A stretch of DNA of 9,146 bases from Gammaproteobacteria bacterium (GCA_015231665.1 JADGBD010000065.1:1-9146); one strand, 5' to 3'. Shown: positions 1-8,376, counted from the first letter of the stretch. The notes: generated by a model not told the origin, from the letters alone. A program made the numbers and translations.

Positions 1-43
1 TCGCGTGGGCAAATGGGCCAGAGATCAGCGGGATTTCTTTCAT
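1..43 (-). CDS. rnfD: RnfD, N-terminal 14 codons only (runs off window)
   Basis: The reading frame starts at the ATG at 43-41, which overlaps the rnfC stop as ATGA, and gives MKEIPLISGPFAHA before the window ends. RnfD proteins start with a short segment of this kind (a hydrophobic-Ser-Gly/Ser-Pro-x-x-His pattern) before the first membrane helix. RnfD is the integral membrane subunit of the Rnf complex that carries a covalently bound FMN; no FMN site or membrane helix is inside this window. The call rests on the conserved start pattern, the translational coupling to rnfC and the usual rnfABCD order. Only 14 residues are visible, so the identity comes mostly from context. Confidence 0.72.
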   Translation of the reverse strand, partial: MKEIPLISGPFAHA

Positions 44-1542
44 GCCTCGGCCTCCGCGGCGACAGCTTCCCTGGCAGTTGCTGTTCCGGCTTCGGTCGCC
101 TTCTTCGCCGCGGCTTCCAGCTTGCGCTTCTCCATGGCCTCGCGCTTGGCCTGCTTGATCGCCTCCATGCGGGCGTTACGCGCCTCGATCAGGCGTTTGG
201 TCTCACCCTGCTTGTGCTGTGCCCGTTGGCGCGCGACCAGTTCGCCCTTGGCGTAGTTGAAGTACTGTACCAGCGGGATGTGGGAGGGACAGGTGTAGGA
301 GCATGAGCCGCAGCCGATGCAGTCGAGCAGACCCTGATTCACCGAGGCGTCGAGATTGCCAGCGCGGATGATGGCCGCCATGCTCAGGGGAACCAGGCCG
401 CAGGGGCAGACACTGACACAGCTGGCGCAGCGGATGCAGGGCATCTCCGCACGGGCCAGGACCTCCTCGTCACTCAGGACCAACAGACCGTTGCTGCCCT
501 TGACCACAGGGACGCGCAGGCTGGAGATGGGTTGACCCATCATCGGACCGCCGCTGATCAGACGCGCGGGTTCGTCGTTGAAGCCACCGCAGTAGTCGAT
601 CAGCTGCTCCAGCGGTGTCCCTATGGGTACGTGCAGATTGCGTGGCTGCCGGATGGCGCCGCCGGACACCGTGACTACCCGGGAAATCAGCGGACGCCCA
701 TGGCGCAGGGCATCGTTGACCGCCGCTGCGGTGGCGACGTTGTGCACCACCACGCCGATGTCGGCGGTCAGCCCCCGTGCCGGCGTCTCCTTGCCGATGA
801 GGGTTTGCACCAGGTGTTTTTCCGAGCCCATGGGGTATCGCATGGGCAGTCCCACTACCTGGAAGTCCGGGTGGTTCTTCACCGCTTCGCGCAGGGCGCT
901 CTGCGCCTCGGGTTTGTTGTTCTCGATGGCGAACAGGATGCGCGTGACGCCGAGGGCGCGGGCCATCAGCAATACGCCATCGCGGACATCGGCCGGCCGC
1001 TCACGCATCAGGCGATCGTCGCAGGTGAGGTAGGGCTCGCACTCGGCACCGTTGATCACCAGGGTGTCGAGTCGATAGCGCTTGTGCAGATTGAGCTTTA
1101 CCGCCGAGGGGAAGGTGGCGCCACCCATGCCGACTATGCCCGATGCGGCTACCCGTCGGGCGATTTCCGCAGGCTCCAGGGCAAATGGGTCGGCGACCCC
1201 CTCGCAGTCGTCATGCCACTCGTCGAAGTCGTCGGGCCTGAGGGTGATGGTGCGCACCAGCAGTCCCGAGGGGTGGTGGGCCGGATAGCCGCCAATGCCC
1301 ATGATCCGCCCCGAGGTGGGGGCGTGGACGGGGGCGGAAATCATCCCCTGGCTGCGTGCCAGCAACTGCCCCTTGCGTACCAGTTCCCCGCGTCGCACCA
1401 GGGGTTCGGCGGGAGCGCCGATGTGCTGCTGCAGGGGGATGTGCAGCAGCGCCGGCATAGGCAGATTCTCGATCGGCTGCGCGGCGCTCAGGGTCTTGCG
1501 GTCATCGGGGTGGACCCCGCCGCTGAAGCGAAACAGTTTCAT
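40..1542 (-). CDS. rnfC: RnfC, NADH/FMN- and Fe-S-binding subunit of the Rnf electron transport complex
   Basis: 500 codons. RnfC is the peripheral subunit that takes up or delivers electrons at the NAD(H) side of the membrane-bound Rnf complex, which in diazotrophs helps make low-potential reductant for nitrogenase. The N-terminal ~130 residues form the RnfC barrel-like region. A GMGGATFPSAVKL segment at 138-150 and NGAECEPYLTCDDR at ~164-177 match the NuoF-like FMN/NADH-binding fold. Two 4Fe-4S motifs follow: C369-x2-C372-x2-C375-x3-C379 and C408-x2-C411-x2-C414-x3-C418. The last ~65 residues are Ala/Lys/Glu-rich, likely helical, as is common and variable in RnfC. The ATG at 1542 is chosen because the protein then begins MKLFRFSGG like other RnfC; a longer in-frame ATG at 1626 would lie deep in rnfB. 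Start and rnfB stop share one base (TGATG), so translation is probably coupled. Confidence 0.96.
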   Translation of the reverse strand: MKLFRFSGGVHPDDRKTLSAAQPIENLPMPALLHIPLQQHIGAPAEPLVRRGELVRKGQLLARSQGMISAPVHAPTSGRIMGIGGYPAHHPSGLLVRTITLRPDDFDEWHDDCEGVADPFALEPAEIARRVAASGIVGMGGATFPSAVKLNLHKRYRLDTLVINGAECEPYLTCDDRLMRERPADVRDGVLLMARALGVTRILFAIENNKPEAQSALREAVKNHPDFQVVGLPMRYPMGSEKHLVQTLIGKETPARGLTADIGVVVHNVATAAAVNDALRHGRPLISRVVTVSGGAIRQPRNLHVPIGTPLEQLIDYCGGFNDEPARLISGGPMMGQPISSLRVPVVKGSNGLLVLSDEEVLARAEMPCIRCASCVSVCPCGLVPLSMAAIIRAGNLDASVNQGLLDCIGCGSCSYTCPSHIPLVQYFNYAKGELVARQRAQHKQGETKRLIEARNARMEAIKQAKREAMEKRKLEAAAKKATEAGTATAREAVAAEAEA

Positions 1543-2072
1543 CAGGCCGCCCTGGCCGGCACCGGCCAGTACCAGGTCTGCAGGGTGGGTTGGATCGGTC
1601 GCATTTCGATGCACTCGGTGGGGCACACGTCAAAACACTTCTCGCAGCCGGTACAGGCATCGGCGAAGACGGCGTGAATCTGCTTGGGGCCGCCGACGAT
1701 GGCATCGGTGGGACAGCGCTTGAAGCACTTGGTGCAACCCACGCAGAGGTGTTCGTGGACGTAGGCCACCAGGGGTTCCTGGTCATCCACCGCCGAGAGG
1801 TCGACGCTGACGCCGAGGGTTTCCGCCAGCGCCTCGGCGAGGGCCTTGCCGCCTGGCGGGCAGAGAGTGACTGGTGCCTCGCCTGAGGCCAGCGCCTCGG
1901 CGGCGGGGGCGCAGCCCGGGTAGCCGCACTGACCGCATTGCGAGCCGGGCAGCAACTCCTCGATCTGCTCCTTCAGCGGGTTGCCCTCGATGGCGAAGAA
2001 ACGGGCGGCAAAGCCCAGCAGCATACCCATGGCAATACCGAGAAAGGCGATGATCAGACTGGCGCTCAGCAT
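1542..2072 (-). CDS. rnfB: RnfB, iron-sulfur subunit of the Rnf electron transport complex
   Basis: 176 codons, close to the usual size of proteobacterial RnfB/RsxB. One N-terminal membrane helix (about residues 5-25) anchors it to the inner membrane. Next comes the four-Cys cluster domain with C46, C49, C54 and C71 (the CGQCGYPGC pattern), and then two ferredoxin-type 4Fe-4S motifs, C110-x2-C113-x2-C116-x3-C120 and C140-x2-C143-x2-C146-x3-C150. RnfB is thought to exchange electrons with soluble ferredoxin or flavodoxin, the donors to nitrogenase reductase here. The ATG at 2072 is preceded by a purine-rich GGGGGA; upstream in-frame ATGs would run into rnfA and are shadows. It lies 8 bases after rnfA and overlaps rnfC by one base, so the three genes form one operon. 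All cluster cysteines are present. Confidence 0.96.
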   Translation of the reverse strand: MLSASLIIAFLGIAMGMLLGFAARFFAIEGNPLKEQIEELLPGSQCGQCGYPGCAPAAEALASGEAPVTLCPPGGKALAEALAETLGVSVDLSAVDDQEPLVAYVHEHLCVGCTKCFKRCPTDAIVGGPKQIHAVFADACTGCEKCFDVCPTECIEMRPIQPTLQTWYWPVPARAA

Positions 2073-2080
2073 GAGTCCCC

Positions 2081-2659
2081 CTATGGTGTGGTCAGGCCGG
2101 CAAATCCCATGAATCCCAGCGACAGCAGCCCTGCCACCAGGAAGGCGATGGGGGTTCCGGCAAAGGCAGCAGGCACGTTGGCCAGGGCCAGGCGCTCGCG
2201 CAGACCGGCAAACATCACCAGCACCAGGGTGAAACCCAGGGCCGAGCCAAAACCGTAGAGCAGGCTCTGCAGCAGGCCGTTGTCCTGTTGCACGTTGAGC
2301 AGGGCAACGCCGAGCACCGCGCAGTTGGTGGTGATCAGGGGCAGAAAGATGCCCAACACCTGATACAGCGAGGGCGAGGCTTTGCGCACCGCCCTCTCGG
2401 TGAACTGGACCACCACTGCGATCACCAGGATGAAGGTGAGGATGCGCAGGTAGCCGAGATTCATCGGTGCCAGCAGGAAATGTTCCAGAAACCAGCTGGC
2501 GAAGGCGGCCAGAGTCAGCACGAAGGTCGTCGCCAGCCCCATGCCCAGGGCCGAATCCAGCTTGTTGGAGACGCCCATCAGCGGGCACAGGCCAAGGAAC
2601 TTGACCAGTACCACGTTGTTGACCAAGGCCGTGGACAGAATGATGAGCAGGTACTCCAT
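2081..2659 (-). CDS. rnfA: RnfA, integral membrane subunit of the Rnf electron transport complex
   Basis: 192 codons, matching the usual length of RnfA/RsxA. The protein starts [23 protein letters not shown], a near-invariant family start, and is hydrophobic throughout with about six membrane helices. The segments LGLCPLMGV (about 22-30) and [16 protein letters not shown] (about 107-122) are the two pseudo-symmetric family signatures; their Cys residues are known in the family to help hold an Fe-S cluster within the membrane. RnfA pairs with RnfE in the membrane core of the pump. It is the first gene of the leftward operon, so its upstream region (2660 onward) should carry the operon promoter. 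The ribosome-binding site is only fair (GAGAT just before the ATG). Confidence 0.97.
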   Translation of the reverse strand: MEYLLIILSTALVNNVVLVKFLGLCPLMGVSNKLDSALGMGLATTFVLTLAAFASWFLEHFLLAPMNLGYLRILTFILVIAVVVQFTERAVRKASPSLYQVLGIFLPLITTNCAVLGVALLNVQQDNGLLQSLLYGFGSALGFTLVLVMFAGLRERLALANVPAAFAGTPIAFLVAGLLSLGFMGFAGLTTP

Positions 2660-2688
2660 GATCTCGCTGTGTGCTAAAGGGATATGCA

Positions 2689-2711
2689 GGCACCGTTTCA
2701 GAAACTGTGCC
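2689..2711. repeat. 23-base imperfect palindrome upstream of rnfA
   Basis: The arms GGCACCGTTTC and GAAACTGTGCC are reverse complements except at one position and flank a central A at 2700. The repeat lies 30-52 bases before the rnfA start codon. By symmetry each half contains a GGCAC like the -24 element of a sigma-54 promoter. It could be an operator for a dimeric regulator, or a hairpin in an RNA that crosses it, or simply the shape taken by the rnf promoter. No T-run follows on either strand, so it is not a standard terminator. Confidence 0.6.
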
Positions 2712-2712
2712 A
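2697..2712 (-). promoter_or_regulatory. Candidate sigma-54 promoter for the rnf operon
   Basis: Read on the minus strand, the sequence is TGGCACAGTTTCTGAA. The -24 half TGGCAC is a perfect consensus match, but at the -12 position there is GA instead of GC after the correct 10-base gap. The predicted RNA start would be near 2686, giving a ~27-base leader to the rnfA ATG. I found no other GG-N10-GC on this strand between rnfA and the nearest activator site (I checked CC dinucleotides back to 2779). The nearest TGT-N10-ACA centre is ~130 bases upstream, a normal NifA distance. Confidence 0.5.
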
Positions 2713-2808
2713 GAGGTCCGGTGAATGCCGCAGTTGATCTTGCGCCTTGGGTTTGGCCCGGTTAGGTGATTGAATCGCCATCGGAAACGCAGGAGGCAGT
2801 GGGCGATT

Positions 2809-2824
2809 TGTCCGGCTTGCTACA
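2809..2824. promoter_or_regulatory. NifA upstream activator site (TGT-N10-ACA), site 1
   Basis: TGT at 2809-2811 and ACA at 2822-2824 are separated by exactly 10 bases; the match extends outward to TTTGT...ACAAA. TGT-N10-ACA is the established binding sequence for the NifA dimer. The centre is ~162 bases upstream of the predicted nifL RNA start and ~130 upstream of the predicted rnf start, so it may mainly serve rnf. Confidence 0.8.
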
Positions 2825-2852
2825 AACCGGCGGCGTACTTGCCGATCGAGAC

Positions 2853-2868
2853 TGTCGCATTTGCGACA
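2853..2868. promoter_or_regulatory. NifA upstream activator site (TGT-N10-ACA), site 2, extended palindrome
   Basis: TGT at 2853-2855 and ACA at 2866-2868 with 10 bases between. It lies in a 22-base inverted repeat (2850-2871) with perfect 10-base arms, GACTGTCGCA and TGCGACAGTC, around a central TT. It is the most symmetrical activator site of the window, ~118 bases upstream of the predicted nifL RNA start. Its centre is 44 bases from site 1 and 33 bases from site 3, near whole numbers of helical turns, so the three sites face the same side of the DNA. Confidence 0.85.
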
Positions 2869-2885
2869 GTCGTCCCGGTTGGGTC

Positions 2886-2901
2886 TGTAGTGATTGCGAC
2901 A
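2886..2901. promoter_or_regulatory. NifA upstream activator site (TGT-N10-ACA), site 3
   Basis: TGT at 2886-2888 and ACA at 2899-2901 with 10 bases between; symmetry outside the core is weak. The centre is ~85 bases upstream of the predicted nifL RNA start, the position usual for NifA activation of a sigma-54 promoter, so this is the best candidate for nifL control. Confidence 0.72.
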
Positions 2902-2952
2902 AGGGGGGCCTGACAAGGGCCGGAAAATACCCGGCCAGGCCGATTCCGGGGC

Positions 2953-2968
2953 TGGTGTGGTTTTTGCT
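2953..2968 (+). promoter_or_regulatory. Sigma-54 (-24/-12) promoter of nifL-nifA
   Basis: The sequence TGGTGTGGTTTTTGCT has GG at 2954-2955 and GC at 2966-2967 exactly 10 bases apart, with the T-run before the GC that is typical of strong sigma-54 promoters. The CAC after the GG is replaced by TGT, the only departure from the consensus. The predicted RNA start is near 2979, giving a leader of ~40 bases to the nifL ATG. With NifA sites upstream, this suggests that nifLA is activated through sigma-54, possibly by NifA itself. I saw no clear NtrC dimer site here. Confidence 0.82.
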
Positions 2969-3018
2969 GTAGGGACGATAACGTCCGTTTGAGGCGGTAT
3001 TCAGGGGAGCCTTGCACC

Positions 3019-4649
3019 ATGTCGAAGCAATCTGCCAGCAATGGCTACGCCGAAGCGTTCGATACCATCAGTCGCTTTCTTGCCGAGCCGCCCAAGGATA
3101 TGCCCAACGAGTTGCTCAATGCCTTCAATCTGCTCGGTGGCAATCGCTTTCTCTCCCCCCGGCTGTTTTTCGAGACGGTGGAACAGGCGCCGGTGGCCAT
3201 ATCCATCACCGATCCCACGGCGCGCATCCTCTATGCCAATTCCGCTTTCGAAAAGCTCACCGGCTACCCGCGTGACGAGGTCATCGGCAAGAACGAATCG
3301 ATGCTTTCCAGCAAATCGACCCCGGCCGAGGTATATCAGGATCTCTGGCAGAGCATCGTTGCGGGCAAGGTATGGGGCGGCACCCTGGTCAATATCCGCC
3401 AGGATGGTCAGGAGTATCTGGCGAAACTGAGCATCTCGCCGGTACTCAATGAGGAGGGACGGATCGCCTATTTCCTCGGCATGCACGATGATGTCACCGA
3501 GATACACGCACTGGAGCGGCGTCTGAGCTTCCAGAAAACCTTGACCGAAACGACGTTGAACGCGGCGCCCATGGTGGTGGTGGTGATCGACAGCGATGGT
3601 ACGGTGTTGCTGGAGAACCATGCCTACAAGACCCTGATCAGCGATCTGGGCGATGACCCGGCGCGGCTGTTTGTCGAGGCGCTGCACAGCCAGATCGGCC
3701 TGGATCTCCCCAGGGTCTGCCATTCCGGCGATGGCTTCACCAATGTCGAGGTGCGACTCGATGCCACGGGAACCCTGGCGCCGCGCTGGTTCGCCTGTTC
3801 CGGCGTGCGCATCAACAACCTTGACGAGGCGGCGCGGAGCTACTTCAACAACCGCAAGGAGGACGGTTGCTGTCTGCTGCTGCTGGCCAACGAAATCACC
3901 GAAAGCCGTAACCGCATCAACGAGGCCCGTCTCAACATGATTCGGGCCAACATGGCCGAGCAGCAGATGGTGCAGACCATGCGCGAGGCCATCAACGCCT
4001 CTCTGTTCAAGCTTCAGGCGCCGCTGAATATCATCAGAGCGGCGATGAACATGTCGGCCAACGGGGGCAGTTGCGCCGGCATGGGTCCGGTTTTGCAACA
4101 GGCGCTGGAAACCGGCGAAGAGGCGGTCGAGAGCCTGCACGGTTCCCTGCCCGGACCCCGTATCGAGCCCGCCGCGCTGGTCAATGTCAACGAGTTATTG
4201 CACGAGGTGCTGCGACTGTCCACCGACAGCTTCCTGTCGGCGGGGATTGTCATCGACTGGCAGGCCTCCCCGGTACTCGGGTCGATCAATGCGCGCCCCA
4301 ACGCCCTGCGCGGTCTGTTCAAGTACATCATCGACAATGCCATCCACTCCCTCAAGGAGTCGGGTCGGGATTATCGCGAGATCCGCCTGGAGACCCGGGA
4401 GGAGCAGGGGGAACTGCTGATCTCCATCATGGACAACGGCCGTGGCATCGCGCAGAACGAAAGGCTGAAGGTGTTCGAGCCTTTCTACTGCGGTTGGTCG
4501 CGTCCGCGGGAGCATGCCGGAATGGGCTTGACCATGGCGCAGGAGGTTGCCATCGGCCATCGTGGCAGCATCGAGATCGACCAGCACTTCATCGGGGGTT
4601 GCAGGGTGTTTGTCCGTCTGCCGGTGCACGGCATGGGAGGGGAAGTGCC

Positions 4650-4653
<4 letters not shown>
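3019..4653 (+). CDS. nifL: NifL, redox/nitrogen-responsive anti-activator of NifA
   Basis: 544 codons, slightly longer than Azotobacter NifL. NifL is a cytoplasmic flavoprotein that binds and blocks NifA when oxygen or fixed nitrogen is present. Domains: PAS1 at about 50-160, with N74-x2-F77...LTGYPRDEVIGKN (80-92) and LGMHDD (153-158), the FAD-binding redox domain; PAS2 at about 172-290; a linker with the degenerate H-box region (325-342); and a GHKL ATPase domain with N-box YIIDNAIHSL (436-445), G1 box DNGRGI (472-477) and G2 box GMGLTM (501-506). Where Azotobacter NifL has the H-box histidine, this protein has Phe330 (SLFKLQAPLN), in line with NifL working by protein contact and not by phosphotransfer. 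The usual FEPFFSTK stretch reads FEPFYCGWSR (486-495). The ATG at 3019 is chosen for the AGGGGAG at 3003-3009; the TTG at 2989 has no such support. Its stop overlaps nifA as ATGA. Confidence 0.95.
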
Positions 4654-6212
<1,559 letters not shown>

Positions 6213-6217
6213 TTCGC

Positions 6218-8314
6218 ATGTCCAGAATGAAATGCAGTCACTCACTGACCGATAGCGATAGCCCATGGCATACCCCATCCATTTGTCTGCCCAAGCGCGC
6301 CATGCTGGTGCCGGCCATGGCTGAGGTAGGGCTGGCGGAGCTTGATGGCCAGGGCTGCCTGGTTGCGGTCAATGGCAACTTCGCGCGCCTGCTGGGGCGC
6401 GACCCGGCGGAGCTGGTCGGAACGGCTCTGGCCGAGCTGATGTTGGACGACGATGCGGGCACGGCCTGGGCCAAGCAGCAGTTGCTGTTGGTCGGCAGCG
6501 GGGAGGGCCCGCTGTACGCACGCTTCCATCAGGGTGAGCAGGGCGAGTGCCTGCTGCGGCTTGATTGGATGCTGCGCCAGCCTCCTGCCGATGCCGGTCT
6601 GCTGTTGGCCGCCTCGCCCCTGGCGGGGCCGATGCCGACGTTGATCAACCGCGAACTGGCCGCCAAGGTGATCGAGCATACGCAGGAAGGCGTGGTGGTG
6701 ACCGATGGTCGCGGCCATATCCAGAGTGTCAACCCGGCCTTCGAGATCACCACCGGCTACAGCCTGGAAGAGGTGGTGGGGTACAAGCCCAGCATTCTCA
6801 AGTCGGGTTGTCAGGGGGCAGATTTCTATCAGCAGATGTTCGCCGAACTGGCGAAAAAGGGCTTCTGGCAGGGGGAAATCTGGAACCGGCGCAAGAACGG
6901 CGAGATCTATCCCGAATGGCTCAGTATCTCCGCCATCCGCGATGACGCCGGGCGGGTCGAGCACTATGTCGGCATCTTTACCGATATCGGCACCCAGCAC
7001 CAGGTGCAGGAGCGCCTGCGCTACCTGGCTTACTACGATGGCCTGACCCGGTTACCCAACCGGGCGCTGTTTTTTGACCGCCTGCAACTGGAACTGGCCA
7101 AGGCATCGCGCGATGGTGGCCAGGTGGCGGTCCTGTTCATGGGTCTGGACCGGTTCAGTCACATCAACGAGAGTCTCGGCCATGGCGTCGGCGATCGTAT
7201 CCTGCAGCAAGCGGCCCTGCGCATTCAGGCCGGGTTGCGCGAGGGCGATAGCCTGTGCCGCATGGGTGGTGACGAGTTCAGTCTGCTGTTGGTGCCAATC
7301 CGCGATGCCGGCCAGGTCAGCGCGGTGGCAGAGAAACTGCGTCGATTGTTTACCGAGCCGTTTCACCAGGCGGACCTAGAGCTCTACCTGAGCCTCAGTA
7401 TCGGTATCAGCCTCTACCCCGACGACGGTGTCGAGCCGGACACCCTGGTCAAGCATGCCAGCACCGCACTGGATCGAGCCAAGGAACTGGGTCGCGACAA
7501 CTACCAGTTCTATACCCGTCAGTTGAACCAGCATGTGTCCGAGCGCCTGGTGTTGGAACAGGCCCTGCGCCAGGCGGTGGAGCAGGAGGCCTTCAGTCTG
7601 GCCTATCAACCCCAGGTGGATGTCAACCTGGGGCGGGTGATCGGTGCCGAGGCGCTGTTGCGCTGGCATCATCCGACGCTGGGCTGGGTGCGCCCGGACC
7701 TGTTCATTCCCCTGGCCGAAGAATTGGGACTGATCAATCCCATTGGCGACTGGGTGCTGCGCCAGGCCTGCTGCCAGATGGCCCGCTGGCTGGCTCAGGG
7801 CTGGAATCTGCGTCGCATCGCGGTGAACCTGTCACCCATGCAGTTACGCCAGCGCAATGTGCTGCAACGGGTGCATGACGTGTTGGGGACGTGCGGCCTG
7901 GCACCAGAACACCTGGAGCTGGAACTGACCGAGGGCGCCATCATGGGCAACGTCGATGAGGCCAGCGCCTGCCTGTCACGACTCAGTGAAAGCGGTATCC
8001 AACTTGCCATCGATGATTTTGGTACGGGCTATTCCTCGCTGGCTCACCTGAAACGCTTCGCCATCGACAAACTCAAGATCGACCGTTCCTTTGTCAGCGG
8101 CGTACCCCACAACGCCAACGATGGCACTATCGTCGCCACCATTATCTCCATGGCGCGCAGCCTCAAGCTGTCGGTGATCGCCGAAGGTGTCGAGACCGGC
8201 AAGCAGTTGGCGCACCTGCAGGCCCATGGCTGCTATGAGATGCAGGGGTATCTGTTCGGCAAGCCCATGAGCGCCGCCGAGATCGAAGCCCTGTTTGATC
8301 GCCCGCTGTTGTAG
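6218..8314 (+). CDS. PAS-PAS-GGDEF-EAL protein, predicted cyclic di-GMP phosphodiesterase (possibly bifunctional)
   Basis: 698 codons, no membrane segment or signal peptide, so probably cytoplasmic. Domains: a degenerate PAS-like N-terminus (about 33-140); a clear PAS (about 147-265, with SVNPAFEITTGYSLEEVVGYKP and a C-terminal VGIFTDI strand); GGDEF (about 285-440) with GGDEF at 350-354 and an inhibitory RxxD at 341-344 at the correct five-residue distance; and EAL (about 455-695) with E478 of EALLRW, AVNLSP, LELTE, D599-D600 of DDFGTGYSS, LKIDRS, E656 of AEGVET and MQGYLFGKP. The EAL catalytic set looks complete. In the GGDEF domain the usual D-x-D metal motif reads G309-L310-D311, which may abolish cyclase activity and leave a GTP-binding regulatory role. 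The gene starts 5 bases after nifA with no good ribosome-binding site, so it is probably cotranscribed and coupled; ATGs at 6227, 6302 and 6317 are alternative starts. No established nif gene name is known to me for it. Confidence 0.92.
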   Translation: MSRMKCSHSLTDSDSPWHTPSICLPKRAMLVPAMAEVGLAELDGQGCLVAVNGNFARLLGRDPAELVGTALAELMLDDDAGTAWAKQQLLLVGSGEGPLYARFHQGEQGECLLRLDWMLRQPPADAGLLLAASPLAGPMPTLINRELAAKVIEHTQEGVVVTDGRGHIQSVNPAFEITTGYSLEEVVGYKPSILKSGCQGADFYQQMFAELAKKGFWQGEIWNRRKNGEIYPEWLSISAIRDDAGRVEHYVGIFTDIGTQHQVQERLRYLAYYDGLTRLPNRALFFDRLQLELAKASRDGGQVAVLFMGLDRFSHINESLGHGVGDRILQQAALRIQAGLREGDSLCRMGGDEFSLLLVPIRDAGQVSAVAEKLRRLFTEPFHQADLELYLSLSIGISLYPDDGVEPDTLVKHASTALDRAKELGRDNYQFYTRQLNQHVSERLVLEQALRQAVEQEAFSLAYQPQVDVNLGRVIGAEALLRWHHPTLGWVRPDLFIPLAEELGLINPIGDWVLRQACCQMARWLAQGWNLRRIAVNLSPMQLRQRNVLQRVHDVLGTCGLAPEHLELELTEGAIMGNVDEASACLSRLSESGIQLAIDDFGTGYSSLAHLKRFAIDKLKIDRSFVSGVPHNANDGTIVATIISMARSLKLSVIAEGVETGKQLAHLQAHGCYEMQGYLFGKPMSAAEIEALFDRPLL

Positions 8315-8343
8315 GCCCCGGCCTGATCCTGTCCGAGCGGTCT

Positions 8344-8359
8344 TGTCGGACCTGTTACA
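8344..8359. promoter_or_regulatory. NifA upstream activator site for nifB, distal
   Basis: TGT at 8344-8346 and ACA at 8357-8359 are exactly 10 bases apart. The centre is ~126 bases before the predicted nifB RNA start and 33 bases (three helical turns) from the proximal site, the same spacing as between two of the sites before nifL. Confidence 0.75.
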
Positions 8360-8376
8360 GAGCCTTTGCATTGTCT

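Larger units (their letters stand above)
2660..3018. other. Divergent control region between rnfA and nifL
   Basis: This 359-base stretch holds no convincing gene. In order it contains: a 23-base imperfect palindrome that includes a sigma-54-like element facing rnfA (2689-2712); three NifA-type upstream activator sites (2809-2824, 2853-2868, 2886-2901); a small GC-rich inverted repeat GGCCGG / CCGGCC with a 7-base loop (2918-2936); a sigma-54 promoter facing nifL (2953-2968); and the nifL leader with the ribosome-binding sequence AGGGGAG at 3003-3009. A weak IHF-like match (two mismatches, minus-strand sense) lies at 2764-2776 between the rnf-side element and the activator sites; I would not rely on it. 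The layout suggests one shared activator platform serving both directions. Confidence 0.8.

Noticed and set aside
532..1677. Long open frame on the plus strand opposite rnfC
   Set aside because: It is antisense to a clear rnfC with both Fe-S motifs; its protein has no recognisable domain, and such frames are expected opposite GC-rich genes.
2918..2936. GGCCGG / CCGGCC inverted repeat before the nifL promoter
   Set aside because: The arms are only 6 bases of simple GC sequence, common by chance here, and no T-run follows; no regulator site is recognised.
4071..4649. Upstream extension of the nifA frame into nifL
   Set aside because: The NifA-like sequence begins only at MISNDYRQS (4650), with a good ribosome-binding site; the extension is an out-of-frame reading of the nifL kinase-like domain.
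8331..8351. Small hairpin GTCCGA / TCGGAC after the GGDEF-EAL gene as a terminator
   Set aside because: The stem is only 6 bases with a 9-base loop, there is no T-run after it, and it overlaps a NifA site; it may be chance or weak attenuation.
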